Shown piece by piece: positions 22,795-23,044 of a stretch of 23,044 nucleotides of DNA. The stretch is from Pelargonium cotyledonis (taxonomy: Eukaryota > Streptophyta > Magnoliopsida > Geraniales > Geraniaceae): positions 1 through 23,044 of the forward strand of contig JAYMTA010000918.1 in NCBI GenBank assembly GCA_036897625.1. The letters are read 5' to 3'. Numbering within the stretch: position 1 is the stretch's first letter; each line of letters opens with the position of its first letter. The notes beneath the pieces were generated by a model. That model made no database searches and was not told where the DNA came from. It saw only the letters and a list, made by a program, of their open reading frames with translations. The position numbers and the translations under genes were made by a program.

Positions 22795-23044
22795 AAGGCT
22801 ACGTTTGGTACGTAGTAGCAAAATAAAATGGAATGGAATGAAATGAGCATTCCTAGAAAGCATTTCTAGCTGGAATGCTCATTCCATATCATATGTTTGG
22901 TATGATTCAAATTCATTTTCTATTTTAGGTTGAAAAAATTATCACTAAAATTATTTTTACATACTTTGATGAAAAAAAAATCATCATTTTTTATGTTTAA
23001 TATTTTCGACATAACTATTGTATATTTCTTTAAATATATAAAAA
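22795..23044. repeat. MITE-like foldback repeat, cut by the window end
   Basis: It starts near GGCTACGTTTGGTACG, wording typical of termini of small plant DNA elements. It continues with GGAATGGAATGAAATGAG and a strong hairpin: GAGCATTCCTAGAAA (22845-22859) pairs with TTTCTAGCTGGAATGCTC (22863-22880) apart from a small bulge. A weaker outer pairing joins TTTGGTA on both sides. The far end lies outside the window or is degraded, so the family and true limits are not known. Confidence 0.5.

Larger units (their letters stand above)
19987..23044. other. Intergenic region downstream of AGO6, no gene recognised
   Basis: Open frames are short (at most 97 codons, 21110-21403) and carry no recognisable domain. 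The region contains a cluster of ACACG-type motifs (about 20385-20925), two CACGTG palindromes (21169-21182 and near 21299), a 49-bp tandem duplication (21560-21657) and a foldback repeat at the right edge. No tRNA, rRNA or complete transposon was identified. Confidence 0.6.

Noticed and set aside
1-23044. CRISPR arrays, bacterial operons, rRNA or tRNA genes, retrovirus-like elements
   Set aside because: I searched by eye on both strands. There are no regularly spaced repeats with unique spacers, no rRNA cores, no convincing tRNA cloverleaf with both pol III boxes, and no gag/pol-like frames or LTR pairs. The window is plant nuclear DNA with two ordinary genes.

Overview
This window is nuclear DNA from a flowering plant, almost certainly a eudicot. 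It is AT-rich and holds two intron-rich genes with GT-AG introns, a Stowaway-type MITE and a plant-type SINE relic. I cannot name the species; the protein sequences and the MITE termini suggest, weakly, an asterid or related eudicot.

Layout: 1-3314 is AT-rich intergenic DNA with no gene I can support. On the minus strand, 11086 down to 3315, lies a complete 13-exon COP1 gene (673 aa): RING finger, coiled coil, bipartite nuclear localisation signal, WD40 propeller. From about 11087 to 13230 lie the divergent promoter region and the untranslated leaders of both genes, including a leader intron of about 1.4 kb for the plus-strand gene. That intron carries a roughly 265-bp unit repeated three times in tandem. 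On the plus strand, 13231 to 19666, lies a complete AGO6-type ARGONAUTE gene (22 coding exons, 906 aa) with the catalytic tetrad D641/E682/D724/H856 intact. From 19667 to 23044 there is 3' flank with several small repeats and no gene I can support.

Every exon junction of both genes was worked out by hand. All introns are GT-AG, the reading frame is kept across every junction, and no break was found in either gene. Exon lists are in the two CDS entries.

The two proteins act in different pathways. COP1 is the substrate-recognising E3 ubiquitin ligase that represses light signalling in the dark. AGO6 loads 24-nt siRNAs for RNA-directed DNA methylation. What joins them is position: in Arabidopsis AGO6 (AT2G32940) and COP1 (AT2G32950) are also consecutive loci, so this is a conserved gene neighbourhood, here head to head. 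I see no undescribed multi-gene system. The most unusual structure is the triplicated unit in the AGO6 leader intron, each copy of which carries splice-site-like motifs.
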